From a virus, in IMG/VR virus record IMGVR_UViG_3300042485_001041, positions 1-64,000 of that record: a stretch of 64,000 bases of DNA; one strand, written 5' to 3'. Every line of letters begins with the position of its first letter. Position 1 is the stretch's first letter. The translations under genes and the position numbers were made by a program. Below, piece after piece: positions 63,862 through 64,000 of this stretch. Below the pieces are notes generated by a model. The model saw only the letters and a list, made by a program, of their open reading frames with translations. It had not been told where the DNA came from and searched no databases.

Positions 63862-64000
63862 ATGAAGTTGATTCGCAAGTTTGCGGTGCAGGGTCATGCC
63901 GTACCCGCGTACTCACACAGTCCTAGAGGCCCATTTCCACCTGAAGTACTAGCAGAGCCACAGATGGATCAAAGCGAATATCACGCAGATTCTTTACATG
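63862..64000 (+). CDS. Start of an uncharacterised gene (partial)
   Basis: ATG 63862, right after the previous stop; the frame runs to the window edge (46 codons). MKLIRKFAVQGHAVPAYSHS then EVLAEPQMDQSEYH. No assignment possible. Confidence 0.5.
   Translation, partial: MKLIRKFAVQGHAVPAYSHSPRGPFPPEVLAEPQMDQSEYHADSLH

Overview
The window is a gene-dense stretch of a tailed-phage (or prophage) genome whose host is most likely an actinobacterium. Two WhiB-type proteins, a DUF7455-like zinc protein, a SpoVS-like protein, a DUF2746-like membrane protein and a B12-dependent (class II) ribonucleotide reductase all fit that host. The moderate-to-low GC content and frequent TTG/GTG starts would suit freshwater Nanopelagicales-like hosts, but that is inference. 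A baseplate J protein next to a gp5/VgrG-type OB-fold protein points to a contractile tail. An integrase and an excisionase-like gene suggest a temperate life cycle. I found no rRNA, tRNA or CRISPR array.

Layout. 1-4.6 kb: end of the tail module (baseplate J, OB-fold hub/spike, fibre-like protein, tail protein with carbohydrate-binding-like modules). 4.6-21.9 kb (+): replication and recombination. This holds a winged-helix protein, DnaC-like loader, SWIM zinc finger, DnaB-like helicase, DnaG-like primase, SNF2 helicase, MerR-like protein, ssDNA-binding protein, DNA polymerase A, RecA, a PD-(D/E)XK nuclease, WhiB, a Cas4-like nuclease, a secreted subtilase, dNMP kinase, a RuvC-like resolvase and SpoVS. 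Most genes overlap by 1-8 bases. 21.9-26.7 kb (+): about fifteen small basic or Gly/Pro-rich proteins of unknown function. 26.7-33.7 kb (+): nucleotidyltransferase, ADP-ribosyltransferase-like and ParB/Srx-like proteins, a HAD-like protein, a large Cys-cluster protein and ribonucleotide reductase.

33.7-46.5 kb (-): a reverse-strand block with a lysozyme-like protein, integrase, excisionase-like protein, pyrimidine-dimer glycosylase-like protein, WhiB, HNH nuclease, a MoxR-type AAA+ ATPase with a VWA/zincin partner, and many microproteins. 46.5-48.06 kb: an AT-rich divergent region that is nearly gene-free, with iteron-like repeats, several long inverted repeats and a G-rich tract. It is a candidate origin or regulatory centre. 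48.07-57 kb (+): an array of small two-part proteins, then an endolysin and an HslV/proteasome-like hydrolase. 57-64 kb: small zinc proteins, a 996-residue PA14/coiled-coil exported protein and a holin-like membrane cluster.

The most interesting signal is a short N-terminal tag, roughly [D/N]-[N/H]-L-S-x-x-Q-[F/W]. It is shared by about fifteen otherwise unrelated small proteins whose C-terminal parts look like ADP-ribosyltransferases, ParB/sulfiredoxin-like (GHHR) domains, a GNAT acetyltransferase or unknown domains. I suggest it is a virion-packaging or targeting tag on a set of co-delivered effector proteins. Other notable points are three copies of a GTTACT-N4-AGTAAC dyad, recurrent TANNNT boxes 6-7 bases before start codons (leaderless-transcript signature), and two segments of about 145 nt closed by perfect 13- and 17-bp inverted repeats.
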